From CAG-826 sp964504595 (GTDB lineage Bacteria; Bacillota_I; Bacilli_A; RFN20; CAG-826), in contig CAZDEE010000023.1 of the NCBI GenBank assembly GCA_964504595.1, positions 1-14,715 of the forward strand: a stretch of DNA of 14,715 nt, given 5' to 3'. Shown here piece after piece: positions 6,440 to 14,697 of the stretch (position 1 is its first letter; each line of letters begins with the position of its first letter). The translations under genes were made by a program, and so were the position numbers. The notes under the pieces were generated by a model. It was not told the DNA's origin. It saw only the letters and a list, made by a program, of their open reading frames with translations, and did no database searches.

Positions 6440-8953
6440 ATGGCAAAGGAAAAAAAAGAACCAAAAGTAAATAAAGATGGTGTGTTATCTAAAGATGCAG
6501 AAACTATTTTAGTCGGATTAATGATTTCTTTAGTTTCATTAATTGGACTTCTTAATAAAGGACCTATTGGGCAATTCCTAACTTTTGTTGCGGTTTATTT
6601 ATTTGGCGTTTTTTATTTTGTTGCTTTTTTGATTCTTTTATATGTGGGAGTTTATTTAGTTTTTAAAAGAAAAATGTTCAAATTAAAAATTGATGTTACT
6701 CTTTTAGGATTGATTTTGCTTTCACTTGGCATAATGATTGCTTCTTCACCATCTAATGGAGAAGTAATTACTCTTAGCAACGTTTTTACAAAATTTTCTC
6801 GACAAGTGAAAGACATTTCTGAAGGTTTTTTAATTAAAGATATCGTTAAAGTTGAACAAACTGGGGGCGGATTAATTGGCTATTTTTTGGCTTCCTTATT
6901 GAATACATCTATAACAAGTACAGGTACTTTGATTGTTTCTTTAGTTTTAATGATCGTTGGTTTAGTTTTAGCGCTTTATAGACCATTTAAAGCAATATCA
7001 GATTTTATTAAAAAGCGCCAAGAAAAACGCAAAGAAAGAAAAGCTAAAGAAGAAGCTGAGAGATTGATAATAGAAGAAGCTGAAGTTAAAGAAAGTGAAA
7101 AAACAAAAAAGGAAACTGGAACCGAACAAGAATATACTTCTATTGATACAAGTCGACAAGCATCAAAAGCAACTTTTGTTTTTAGTAGTGCGACACCTAC
7201 TTATGTAAAAAAAGAAACTACCGCATTTGCGGATGATATCGAGGAAGAAGAGAAGACAACAAAGACTGAAATGGCTTTTGAAACATTTGATGATGATGTA
7301 GCTGAAGAAAGTGAAAATATTGAAACTATTTCTATCAATCAAGAATTAGGCACAATTACTCCAAAAGCAAGCAAGGTAACATATACGCCAAGTAACACCA
7401 CAACAATAGCAAGTACAACTAGAACCATTGCTACTCCAATTGTTAAAGGAGAAAAGAAAGTTGTCTTACCGAAAAAAGAATATATTTATCCAAGTTTAGA
7501 TTTACTTAACGAGTATGAAAACGCGGATGTTGATGAAGAAAATGAACGTATTTCAATGGAAAGACAAGAACAAATTAATGCGATTTTGCAAGATTTTGGT
7601 ATTGGGGCAACAATTACAGGTTATAAAGTTGGACCGTCAGTAACACGTTTTGATTTACTTACAAATCGTGATGTTTCAATTAATAGCGTTATTAAATACA
7701 TCGATGATATTGCGGTTCGTTTAGGTGGCATGACAAACACTCGTTTTGAAAAAGTTGTTAAAGGTAAAGCAACATCAGGACTTGAAATACCAAACGCTCA
7801 TGCAGTGACAGTTTCATTTAAAGAATGTATTGCTCCATATATGGGAAATCCAAAAGATAAATTCAAAGTTCCCTTTGGAAAAGACATTACTGGAGATGTT
7901 ATCGGTGTTAATGTCACTGATTATCCACACATGTTAGTCGCTGGTTCTACCGGTTCAGGAAAATCGGTATTTATTCATAATTTAATTATGTCATTGATTA
8001 TGAAGACAACTCCTGATGAACTTAAAATAATGTTAATAGATCCAAAGAGAGTTGAAATGGGTAAGTATAAAGAAATGCCACATTTACTATGCCCAATTAT
8101 TTCAGAATATGATCAATCTAAAGTTGCAATGAATAAGTTAGTTGCAGAAATGGAAAGACGTTATCAATTATTTGAAGATGCGGGAGTTTCGAAGATATCA
8201 CAATACAACGAATATGCTGAAGAGGAAGGATTAGAACCGCTTCCAATTATTGTTGTTGTTATTGATGAATATGCTGATTTAGTGGAAAACTGCAAAGATA
8301 TAGCTTCTCCAGTAGTTAAAATTGCCGCTAAATCAAGAGCAAGTGGAATTCATATGATTATTTCTACTCAACGCCCATCTGTCAATGTTATTACCGGTGT
8401 AATTAAAGCAAACCTTCCAACTCGTGTTGCTTTACGTGTTGCTTCAAGTGTTGATTCACAAACTATTTTAGGCGAAGGTGGAGCAGAAGATTTATTAGGA
8501 TATGGAGATATGCTTGTTGATTGCCAAGATATTCCTGGCCATGGATTTACAAGATTACAATGTGCATTTGTTGATAATAAAGAAATAAGACGAGTTGTAG
8601 AGTTTTTAAAGCAAAACTATCTTACTAAATATAATCCCGAATTTACCGATTTAAAAGATCGTACTGCGATGGGGCCTAGCTTTTTAGGTGGAGGAAGTCA
8701 ATCTAGAGAACGTGATGAAAGATATGAAGAAGTAAAAGCTTTTGTTATGGATTTAGAAGAGGTATCTATTTCAGAAATTCAACGTAAAATGTATTTAGGA
8801 TTTCCAAAAGCAGCAAGAATTATGGATCAATTAGAAGAAGCGGGTGTTGTATCTAAGGCCACAGGTAATGGCGCAAAACGAAAAGTATTAATTCATAGCC
8901 AAGAAGCTTTAGCGGCTAAGGAGGGCGAAGAAAAAGATGATAGTGAATCTTAA
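6440..8953 (+). CDS. ftsK: DNA translocase FtsK/SpoIIIE
   Basis: A septum-anchored ATP-driven DNA pump that clears chromosomal DNA from the division site. It has 837 residues. Membrane segments are at roughly 21-38, 52-75, 85-102 and 161-180. A charged linker (about 185-350) begins with a Lys/Glu-rich stretch and becomes Thr/Ser/Glu-rich. The alpha domain spans about 355-465. The RecA-like beta motor has Walker A GSTGSGKS at 502-509, Walker B IIVVVIDE at 603-610, and the conserved STQRPSVNVITGVIKANLP segment. The C-terminal winged-helix gamma domain (about 759-825) reads the polar KOPS/SRS-type DNA sites. AGGAGA 6 nt before ATG 6440 supports the start. This is the first gene of a long operon; its last 17 bp overlap the next gene. 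Sequence alone does not separate a vegetative FtsK from a sporulation SpoIIIE, although the neighbours are those of Bacillus spoIIIE. Confidence 0.95.
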   Translation: MAKEKKEPKVNKDGVLSKDAETILVGLMISLVSLIGLLNKGPIGQFLTFVAVYLFGVFYFVAFLILLYVGVYLVFKRKMFKLKIDVTLLGLILLSLGIMIASSPSNGEVITLSNVFTKFSRQVKDISEGFLIKDIVKVEQTGGGLIGYFLASLLNTSITSTGTLIVSLVLMIVGLVLALYRPFKAISDFIKKRQEKRKERKAKEEAERLIIEEAEVKESEKTKKETGTEQEYTSIDTSRQASKATFVFSSATPTYVKKETTAFADDIEEEEKTTKTEMAFETFDDDVAEESENIETISINQELGTITPKASKVTYTPSNTTTIASTTRTIATPIVKGEKKVVLPKKEYIYPSLDLLNEYENADVDEENERISMERQEQINAILQDFGIGATITGYKVGPSVTRFDLLTNRDVSINSVIKYIDDIAVRLGGMTNTRFEKVVKGKATSGLEIPNAHAVTVSFKECIAPYMGNPKDKFKVPFGKDITGDVIGVNVTDYPHMLVAGSTGSGKSVFIHNLIMSLIMKTTPDELKIMLIDPKRVEMGKYKEMPHLLCPIISEYDQSKVAMNKLVAEMERRYQLFEDAGVSKISQYNEYAEEEGLEPLPIIVVVIDEYADLVENCKDIASPVVKIAAKSRASGIHMIISTQRPSVNVITGVIKANLPTRVALRVASSVDSQTILGEGGAEDLLGYGDMLVDCQDIPGHGFTRLQCAFVDNKEIRRVVEFLKQNYLTKYNPEFTDLKDRTAMGPSFLGGGSQSRERDERYEEVKAFVMDLEEVSISEIQRKMYLGFPKAARIMDQLEEAGVVSKATGNGAKRKVLIHSQEALAAKEGEEKDDSES

Positions 8954-10136
8954 AGATAAAAGATTTCATACTAATTTAGTATCTATTTATTCGGTTTTGC
9001 CTTTTAAACGTGAATATTTACCTGTATTAGTATTATTAAAAAAAATATTGATTAATAGAGCAAAGGGATATAAAACGCAACAAGATATTGTTAATGAAAA
9101 TGAAAATTTATATGGTTTTCCTTATTCGATGAATTACTCTGTCGTAGAAAACAATATATTTGTAATTGTTACTTTTAATGTTATAGATGAAAAATATGTA
9201 AGCGATAAGCAATTATTAAAAAATACGATTAAGTTTATATATAAGATTTTTTTTGAATTTTATGAAGGTCGATTTACAAAGAAATTAATTAAAGAACAAA
9301 AAGAAATTGTTACAAATCAAATGGCGGAGATTTTTAATCGCCCAAATTATATAGCAAGAGAAGGATTATATAAGGCTTTAGATGATAATTGGCTTCTTTC
9401 AATTCCAATATACGGAACCATTGAAGAAGTAAATAAAGTAACAAAAGAAGATTTAATTAAAGTTCATAAAGAAATTATCAATGCTGAAAAAGCTTGCTTT
9501 GTTGTTGGTCCTATTAATAAATTTAAAATAGAAAAATCTTTGAGTAAATATTTTGAATTTTCGGCAAAACTGCCATTATTTTCAGAATATAGAAGAAGTA
9601 ATGATAATGTAGTAGAAGTTGTTCAAGAAAAGAAAATAAATCAAACGGTCATTCAAATGGGTTTCATGATTGATGAAAATATGAATCGATTTGAAGCAAC
9701 GATTTTAAATGCGTTAATCGGTGGATTAGGAACGAGTCGATTATTTAAGGAAATAAGAGAAAAAAGAGGATTGTGTTATAGTATTTATTCTTCTTTAAGC
9801 AGATATAATCGAATGCTTTTTATTTCTGCAGGAATTGAAGCTTCAAATATTGATATCACTAAGGATTCGATTAAAGAGTTATTAAAATCTTTAAAATTTA
9901 CTAAGAAAGAATTAAAACAAGCAATTTCAATTATTTGTTCTTCAATTACTTCAAGTTTAGATAATTCTGAATTATTACTTAATGATTTAGTAAGAGCGGT
10001 AAGAATGGATGAAGAGCTAAATTATAAAGAAACTATCAAAGGATTTAAAAGTGTTTCAATAAATAGAATTAATTATTTAGCTAGCAAAATAGTTTATCAA
10101 GGAATATTTGTTTTAAAAGGAGTAATTAATTTATGA
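8937..10136 (+). CDS. ymfF: M16-family peptidase-like protein without zinc motif (YmfF-like)
   Basis: A 399-residue M16 (pitrilysin/mitochondrial-processing-peptidase fold) homologue. The N-terminal half lacks HxxEH, so it cannot form the zinc site itself. The C-terminal half keeps the family's GGLGTSRLFKEIREKRGLCYS segment (262-282), including Arg274 and Tyr281 in the spacing of the substrate-orienting R/Y pair of M16B heterodimers. It is probably the non-catalytic subunit paired with the next gene. The ATG lies inside the ftsK 3' end; a full AAGGAGG (8918-8924) sits 12 nt upstream, somewhat far. The stop overlaps the next start (ATGA at 10133-10136), so stoichiometric coupled translation is expected. 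There is no signal peptide, so it is cytosolic. Position after spoIIIE/ftsK matches Bacillus ymfF. The substrate is unknown. Confidence 0.85.
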   Translation: MIVNLKDKRFHTNLVSIYSVLPFKREYLPVLVLLKKILINRAKGYKTQQDIVNENENLYGFPYSMNYSVVENNIFVIVTFNVIDEKYVSDKQLLKNTIKFIYKIFFEFYEGRFTKKLIKEQKEIVTNQMAEIFNRPNYIAREGLYKALDDNWLLSIPIYGTIEEVNKVTKEDLIKVHKEIINAEKACFVVGPINKFKIEKSLSKYFEFSAKLPLFSEYRRSNDNVVEVVQEKKINQTVIQMGFMIDENMNRFEATILNALIGGLGTSRLFKEIREKRGLCYSIYSSLSRYNRMLFISAGIEASNIDITKDSIKELLKSLKFTKKELKQAISIICSSITSSLDNSELLLNDLVRAVRMDEELNYKETIKGFKSVSINRINYLASKIVYQGIFVLKGVINL

Positions 10137-11380
10137 GTTCACTTTGGAAAGAAGAAAGTATCATTTTAAAAAATGGTTTACACGCCACGGTCATCTATTT
10201 AAAAGGAGCGCATTCTTTTGTTAGTTACATTTCATCACCTGTAGGCGCTTTAGCATCTTCCTACACTATTGATGGTAAAGCTACTCCTTCTGGAGTTGCT
10301 CATTTTTTAGAACATCGTTTATTTGATACTCCTTTAGGAGATGCCTTTGAATTGTTTACTAATATAGGTTGTGATTCAAATGCTTACACAACTTATCAAC
10401 ATACATCTTATTATTTTGAGACCGCATCATCATTAATAAAGGGAATAAAAATATTGCTCAAAATGACTAATGAATTAACATTTAATGAGCAATCAGTTGA
10501 AAAAGAAAAGCCAATTATTATCGAAGAGTTGCATATGGGACTAGATCGCCCTAATTCACGTTTAAGAAATGAATTATATAAAAATTTATTTAAAGTTAGC
10601 CCTATTAAAGATGAAATTGTTGGTAATGAAGATAGTATTAATGGAACAACTTTAGAGGATTTAAAGAGGGTTTTTAATACCTATTATGCAAAAGATAAAC
10701 TTCAATTATTTTTAATAGGAGATATCAATCAAAATATTTTGGATCAAATCGGAAATATTGAATTAAAAGATCAATTGGAAAATTATGAAATAAAAAAAGT
10801 TGAAGAAGAAGATGAAGAAATTGTAACTAAAGAAAGTACAACTTATATGGATGTACCACTTCCATTAATTACAGTCGGGGCAAAGCGACTTAATATTCAA
10901 AAGAAATTGAGTCTTGATAATGATACCTATGAAGCATTAAGAGAAGTCGTTAGTGCCTTACTTTTCTCTGATTCAGAAAAATTAGTTAAAGAAATGTATG
11001 AAAGTGGATTAATTAGTTCACCTATTTATGGTAATATACAACATGTTGATAATATAAGTATTATTCAATTATCAACATCTTCATTAAAAATAAAAGCAAT
11101 TCAAGATAAATTTATTTATTTCTTTACGCATATTGATGAATATGTAAATGAAGAAAGTGTTGAAAGAATTATTCGGTATGTAAAAGGATGTAATTTATAT
11201 ATTCTTGATGATATTTCAAGTTTTTCATACTTAGTAGTTTCTAATGCTATGCAAGGAATTAATTATCAAAAAGAAATTGAGTCTTTAGATAGTATTAATT
11301 ACGAGTTGATTAAAAGCTATTTAAAAGAATGGACGGGTGTTGAAGTCAGTACTCATATTATAAAAAAGGAGCCTAATTAA
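10133..11380 (+). CDS. ymfH: M16-family zinc peptidase, catalytic partner (YmfH-like)
   Basis: A 415-residue M16 peptidase with an intact inverted zinc motif H57-F-L-E60-H61 and a downstream glutamate pair E131/E132 in IIIEEL, one of which should be the third zinc ligand. The surrounding GVAHFLEHRLFD and NAYTTYQHTSYYF segments are family-typical. Its C-terminal half lacks a recognisable R/Y substrate motif, which is instead present in the upstream partner. The two proteins thus look like complementary halves of one heterodimeric protease, as in mitochondrial processing peptidase. The start overlaps the previous stop by four bases, with AAAAGGAG upstream. No signal peptide is seen. Bacillus YmfH occupies the same place. 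Related M16 pairs act in peptide processing (for example AlbE/AlbF), but no peptide substrate gene is seen here. Confidence 0.87.
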   Translation: MSSLWKEESIILKNGLHATVIYLKGAHSFVSYISSPVGALASSYTIDGKATPSGVAHFLEHRLFDTPLGDAFELFTNIGCDSNAYTTYQHTSYYFETASSLIKGIKILLKMTNELTFNEQSVEKEKPIIIEELHMGLDRPNSRLRNELYKNLFKVSPIKDEIVGNEDSINGTTLEDLKRVFNTYYAKDKLQLFLIGDINQNILDQIGNIELKDQLENYEIKKVEEEDEEIVTKESTTYMDVPLPLITVGAKRLNIQKKLSLDNDTYEALREVVSALLFSDSEKLVKEMYESGLISSPIYGNIQHVDNISIIQLSTSSLKIKAIQDKFIYFFTHIDEYVNEESVERIIRYVKGCNLYILDDISSFSYLVVSNAMQGINYQKEIESLDSINYELIKSYLKEWTGVEVSTHIIKKEPN

Positions 11381-11381
11381 T

Positions 11382-11702
11382 ATGGAAATTGGTGTTGATA
11401 TAGTCTATATTCCGCGTTTAGAAGGAAGAGATGATTTAGCGCAAAAAATATTAAGTGAAGAAGAATATGAAATATATTGTTCTAGAGTCGATAAAGCTTT
11501 CTTTTTAGCGGGACGATTTGCATGTCGAGAAGCATTTGTAAAAGCAAATAAAGGACAAATTGATTTTCATCAATTTAAAAAAATTAGAGTTTTATATGAT
11601 GCGTTTAACGCTCCTTATTTAATGTATGAAGATCGTAAATATTCTGTTTCAATCGCGCATGATAAAGATTATGCGATTGCAGTTGTAGTTGTGGAAAGGT
11701 AG
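11382..11702 (+). CDS. acpS: Holo-[acyl-carrier-protein] synthase
   Basis: Transfers 4'-phosphopantetheine from CoA to the serine of acyl carrier protein, activating it for fatty-acid synthesis. The AcpS signatures are present in order: GVDIV with Asp6 (Mg2+ ligand), AGRFACREAFVKA with Glu50 as the second metal ligand and the Lys of the KA motif, and the C-terminal SVSIAHDKDYAIAVVV strand with His93. At 106 residues it is shorter than the usual 115-125, with the shortening in the loop after the KA motif. The ATG follows the upstream stop by one base, with AAAAAAGGA 11 nt before it. Together with plsC at the end of the operon it links this transcript to membrane lipid synthesis. Confidence 0.9.
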   Translation: MEIGVDIVYIPRLEGRDDLAQKILSEEEYEIYCSRVDKAFFLAGRFACREAFVKANKGQIDFHQFKKIRVLYDAFNAPYLMYEDRKYSVSIAHDKDYAIAVVVVER

Positions 11703-11707
11703 TAATT

Positions 11708-13843
11708 ATGGTTGAGTTTGTTGCTAAGTGTATTAATTTATTTAGTATTAAAGTTGATTTAAAGTATGATTCTAGTGATTTACCATTAAAGAAAGTATTT
11801 ACATTAATTGAAGATGGAATAGCTAAAGAAGTTCCGCTTATTGTAAAAGAAAAATATAGTATCTCTTTAGTGGAATATGAGTTGAAATTAAATAATCCTA
11901 TAGTATTAGGACACGAATATAAATTATCAGATGAAAACTACTGTTCAACTCCTATAATATTGATTTCTCTTTTAGAAGAACCTTTTTTTGATGAGCAATT
12001 TACATATAATGAACATGATTTAGGAATGACTTATTATAAAGATCATTGTGAATTTAAATTATGGTCACCTCTTGCAAGCTCTGCAAAGGTTATTTACATT
12101 TTAAATGGTCAAACTTATGAAGCTAAAATGATGCGTTTAGATAAAGGAGTTTATTTTGCATCAATTAAAGGCGATTTGGAACTAGCTAAATATTTATATC
12201 AAGTAATTATTGATGGTGAAGAACGTACTTCATTAGATCCTTATGCTGTGGCTTCGACTCAAAATGGAACTCATTCAGTAGTCGTTTCTTTAGAAAAAAC
12301 AAGAAATATATCAAAGAATTTTGAATATTTACCAGAATTTAAAAGATATACGGATGCGATTATATATGAAACAAGTGTTCGCGATTTAACAATTTATCAA
12401 GATAGTGATGTTGTTCATAAAGGTAAATTTCTTGGCGTTGTTGAAAAGGGGAGAAAATCATCTTCTGGTTCTTTGGTGGGACTAGATCATTTGATTAAAT
12501 TAGGAATTACCCATTTACAATTATTACCAATTTTCGATTTTGCGACCGTAGATGAAACCGATCCCCAAAGATTATATAACTGGGGATATGATCCTTCACA
12601 ATATAATGTTCCTGAAGGTAGTTATGCCTCGGTTTTAGAAGATCCTTATTCAAGGATAATTGACTTAAAAACAATGATTAGTGAACTTCATAAAAATGGA
12701 ATTAGAATTAATATGGATGTTGTCTATAATCATATGTATGATCGAGATAAATCACCTTTTGAAGTGCTTTGTCCAGGTTATTATTTTAGAAAAGATAGTA
12801 ATGGTAATTTTTCAAATGGCTCATTTTGTGGTAATGATTTAGCTAGTGATAAGCCAATGGTTAGAAATTTTATTATAGATTCATGCCTATATTGGCTTAA
12901 TGAATATGGAATTGATGGTTTTAGATTTGATTTAATGGGGATCATCGATATTGATACGATGAATATCATTTTAGAAAAATGTAAAGAATTAAGACCGGAT
13001 TTTATGATTTATGGAGAAGGATGGAATATGCCAACTTTCTTACCTGATGAAAAAAAATCTATGATGGGAAACGCAAATAAATTGTCAGGAATCGCATTCT
13101 TTAACGATGCTTTTAGAGATATAACTAAAGGAAAAACTGGTGAATCAGAAGAAGCGATAAAAGGTTACTTATTAGGTCAAGAAAACTATATAGAAGGGTT
13201 TAAATTTGTATATATGGGATCCGCTGTTGATTATTGCTTTTCACCAATGTTTAATTCATTTGCGCAAAGTATTAACTATGTTGAGTGTCATGATAATGCA
13301 ACTTTATATGATAAAATACAAGTTGCTTGCCAAAGTGAAAGCCATGAGCAAAGACTTAGACGTGTTGCTTTAATTAATGAAGTAATTATGTTATCATATG
13401 GTGTTCCATTTATTCATATGGGACAAGAAGTTGGGTTAACAAAATATCGCGTTCATAATTCCTATTCTTCTGGAGATAAATATAATCAATTTGATTATCA
13501 AAAGCTAACAGATCGTAAATGGATGGTTAAATGTATGAATGACATCATTCAAATTAGAAAGATGTATCCATTCTTACGTTATGAAAATAAAGAAGATTTA
13601 AAGGGATTATTTAGATTTGAAAATTTAGATAATGGGGGATTATTAATTGATTTTATTGATGAAAAGAAAATTGCTCCATTTAAGAATTTTAAGATTTTTA
13701 TTAATCCAAGTGTTAGAACTATATATTATAACCTTCAAGAATATTATCAAGTTCTATTTAATGAAGCAGGAAGGTTAAAAGATGAAATGTATTCACAATC
13801 ATTAATGATTAATGGTTTAACTGTGGTAATTGTAGCAAAGTAA
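11708..13843 (+). CDS. amyX: Type I pullulanase, intracellular debranching enzyme (GH13)
   Basis: Hydrolyses alpha-1,6 branch points of glycogen, pullulan or limit dextrins. The 711-residue length is close to Bacillus AmyX (about 718). An N-terminal beta domain (about 1-95) precedes a CBM48-like domain (about 105-195). The GH13 barrel carries the pullulanase signature YNWGYDP (290-296), region I DVVYNH (337-342), nucleophile Asp408 in DGFRFDLM, acid/base Glu437 in YGEGWN, and transition-state Asp529 in VECHDN. A C-terminal beta domain follows. There is no signal peptide or cell-wall anchor, so it acts in the cytoplasm on stored or imported glucan. AAAGG 8 nt upstream and a 5-bp gap from acpS place it in the operon. 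No other glycogen gene is visible in the window, which is unusual company for this enzyme. Confidence 0.93.
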   Translation: MVEFVAKCINLFSIKVDLKYDSSDLPLKKVFTLIEDGIAKEVPLIVKEKYSISLVEYELKLNNPIVLGHEYKLSDENYCSTPIILISLLEEPFFDEQFTYNEHDLGMTYYKDHCEFKLWSPLASSAKVIYILNGQTYEAKMMRLDKGVYFASIKGDLELAKYLYQVIIDGEERTSLDPYAVASTQNGTHSVVVSLEKTRNISKNFEYLPEFKRYTDAIIYETSVRDLTIYQDSDVVHKGKFLGVVEKGRKSSSGSLVGLDHLIKLGITHLQLLPIFDFATVDETDPQRLYNWGYDPSQYNVPEGSYASVLEDPYSRIIDLKTMISELHKNGIRINMDVVYNHMYDRDKSPFEVLCPGYYFRKDSNGNFSNGSFCGNDLASDKPMVRNFIIDSCLYWLNEYGIDGFRFDLMGIIDIDTMNIILEKCKELRPDFMIYGEGWNMPTFLPDEKKSMMGNANKLSGIAFFNDAFRDITKGKTGESEEAIKGYLLGQENYIEGFKFVYMGSAVDYCFSPMFNSFAQSINYVECHDNATLYDKIQVACQSESHEQRLRRVALINEVIMLSYGVPFIHMGQEVGLTKYRVHNSYSSGDKYNQFDYQKLTDRKWMVKCMNDIIQIRKMYPFLRYENKEDLKGLFRFENLDNGGLLIDFIDEKKIAPFKNFKIFINPSVRTIYYNLQEYYQVLFNEAGRLKDEMYSQSLMINGLTVVIVAK

Positions 13844-13862
13844 AAAAGAGGAAGTGATATAA

Positions 13863-14651
13863 ATGAAATATCCTGGCTATGTACTTCGTGTGGGGTGGCC
13901 TATTATTTCAAGTTATTGGTGGATGAGAAAATACGCTAAACATCCAGAAAAATATTCGATGGAAGAAAAGTATAATCGTTTACGAAAATTGGTTTCGAAA
14001 GTCGCTAAAGGTTTAAATTTAGAAATATATGTTAATGGATTAAATAATATTCCTCAAGATGGTAATTCGTTTATTATTACCCCTAATCATTTATCAATGT
14101 TTGACCCATTTCTACTTTTTATGTATGTTATTACCCCTTTATCATTCGTTGCTAAAAAGCAAGTAATTAAATTTCCTTTTATTGGTAAATGTATGAAATT
14201 ACTTGAAGGAGTATTCTTAGATCGCCAAGATCTACGACAAAATTTAAAAATGATGCGGCATATAACAGAAACTTTAAAAGATAATACTCATAGTTGGGTT
14301 ATATATCCAGAAGGAACAAGAACAAGAAATGCTGATTATTCGATGAATGAAATGAAACCTGGATCTTTTAAAATTGCTCTTGATAGTGAAAGAACTATTC
14401 TTCCTGTAGCGTTTTATGGAACTTTTAGAGTCTTATCAACAAAATATAAAAATAAAATTAATCCGATTCAAATTTCCTTTTTAGAGCCTTTAACACCACA
14501 ACAATTTAAAGATTTAAAAAGTATTGAAGTGGCATCAATTGTTCAAAAAAGAGTTGAAGATGAATTAAAAATTTTAAGAGAACAAGATGTTAAACTCATG
14601 GATGAAATTGCAAAAAGAAAAAAACATAAAAGAAAGGCTAAGAATGCATAA
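13863..14651 (+). CDS. plsC: 1-acyl-sn-glycerol-3-phosphate acyltransferase (PlsC)
   Basis: Acylates lysophosphatidic acid to phosphatidic acid at the membrane, the second acylation in phospholipid synthesis. The four acyltransferase blocks are visible: NHLSMFD with catalytic His76 and Asp81; GVFLDR; YPEGTRTRN with Glu150-Gly-Thr-Arg153; and LPVAFYG at 180-186. The N terminus has an aromatic, partly hydrophobic patch (WPIISSYWW) rather than a clean transmembrane helix. The C terminus after about 215 is a charged, probably helical tail ending in a very basic KRKKHKRKAKNA, suited to membrane-surface contact. The length of 262 is at the upper end for PlsC. GAGGAAG 8 nt before ATG supports the start. 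It is the last gene of the ftsK operon; its final codons form part of the terminator stem. Confidence 0.92.
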   Translation: MKYPGYVLRVGWPIISSYWWMRKYAKHPEKYSMEEKYNRLRKLVSKVAKGLNLEIYVNGLNNIPQDGNSFIITPNHLSMFDPFLLFMYVITPLSFVAKKQVIKFPFIGKCMKLLEGVFLDRQDLRQNLKMMRHITETLKDNTHSWVIYPEGTRTRNADYSMNEMKPGSFKIALDSERTILPVAFYGTFRVLSTKYKNKINPIQISFLEPLTPQQFKDLKSIEVASIVQKRVEDELKILREQDVKLMDEIAKRKKHKRKAKNA

Positions 14652-14665
14652 TTCTTAGTTTTTTT
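14638..14665 (+). terminator. Rho-independent terminator overlapping plsC stop
   Basis: A perfect 8-bp stem, CTAAGAAT (14638-14645) with ATTCTTAG (14651-14658), has a 5-nt loop GCATA and is followed by seven T (14659-14665). The TAA stop (14649-14651) lies in the loop and the first base of the right arm. It ends the roughly 8.2-kb ftsK-plsC transcript. Confidence 0.85.
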
Positions 14666-14683
14666 GGTCCTATAAAAATTTTT

Positions 14684-14697
14684 AGGGTTTTGTAGGG
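14684..14697 (-). repeat. Inverted copy of the left-end repeat core
   Basis: On the minus strand 14697-14687 reads CCCTACAAAAC, identical to the first 11 bases of both repeats at 59-76 and 88-105, and continues CCTAAAAA where the left copies have TTTAGAG. A small AT-rich palindrome (14670-14687, CCTATAAAAATTTTTAGG) abuts it. The window ends 18 bases later, so the full extent is not visible. Confidence 0.5.

Noticed and set aside
59..14697. Whole window as a transposon bounded by inverted repeats
   Set aside because: The shared inverted core is only 11 bp, there is no transposase or integrase, and the interior is mostly a conserved chromosomal gene block.
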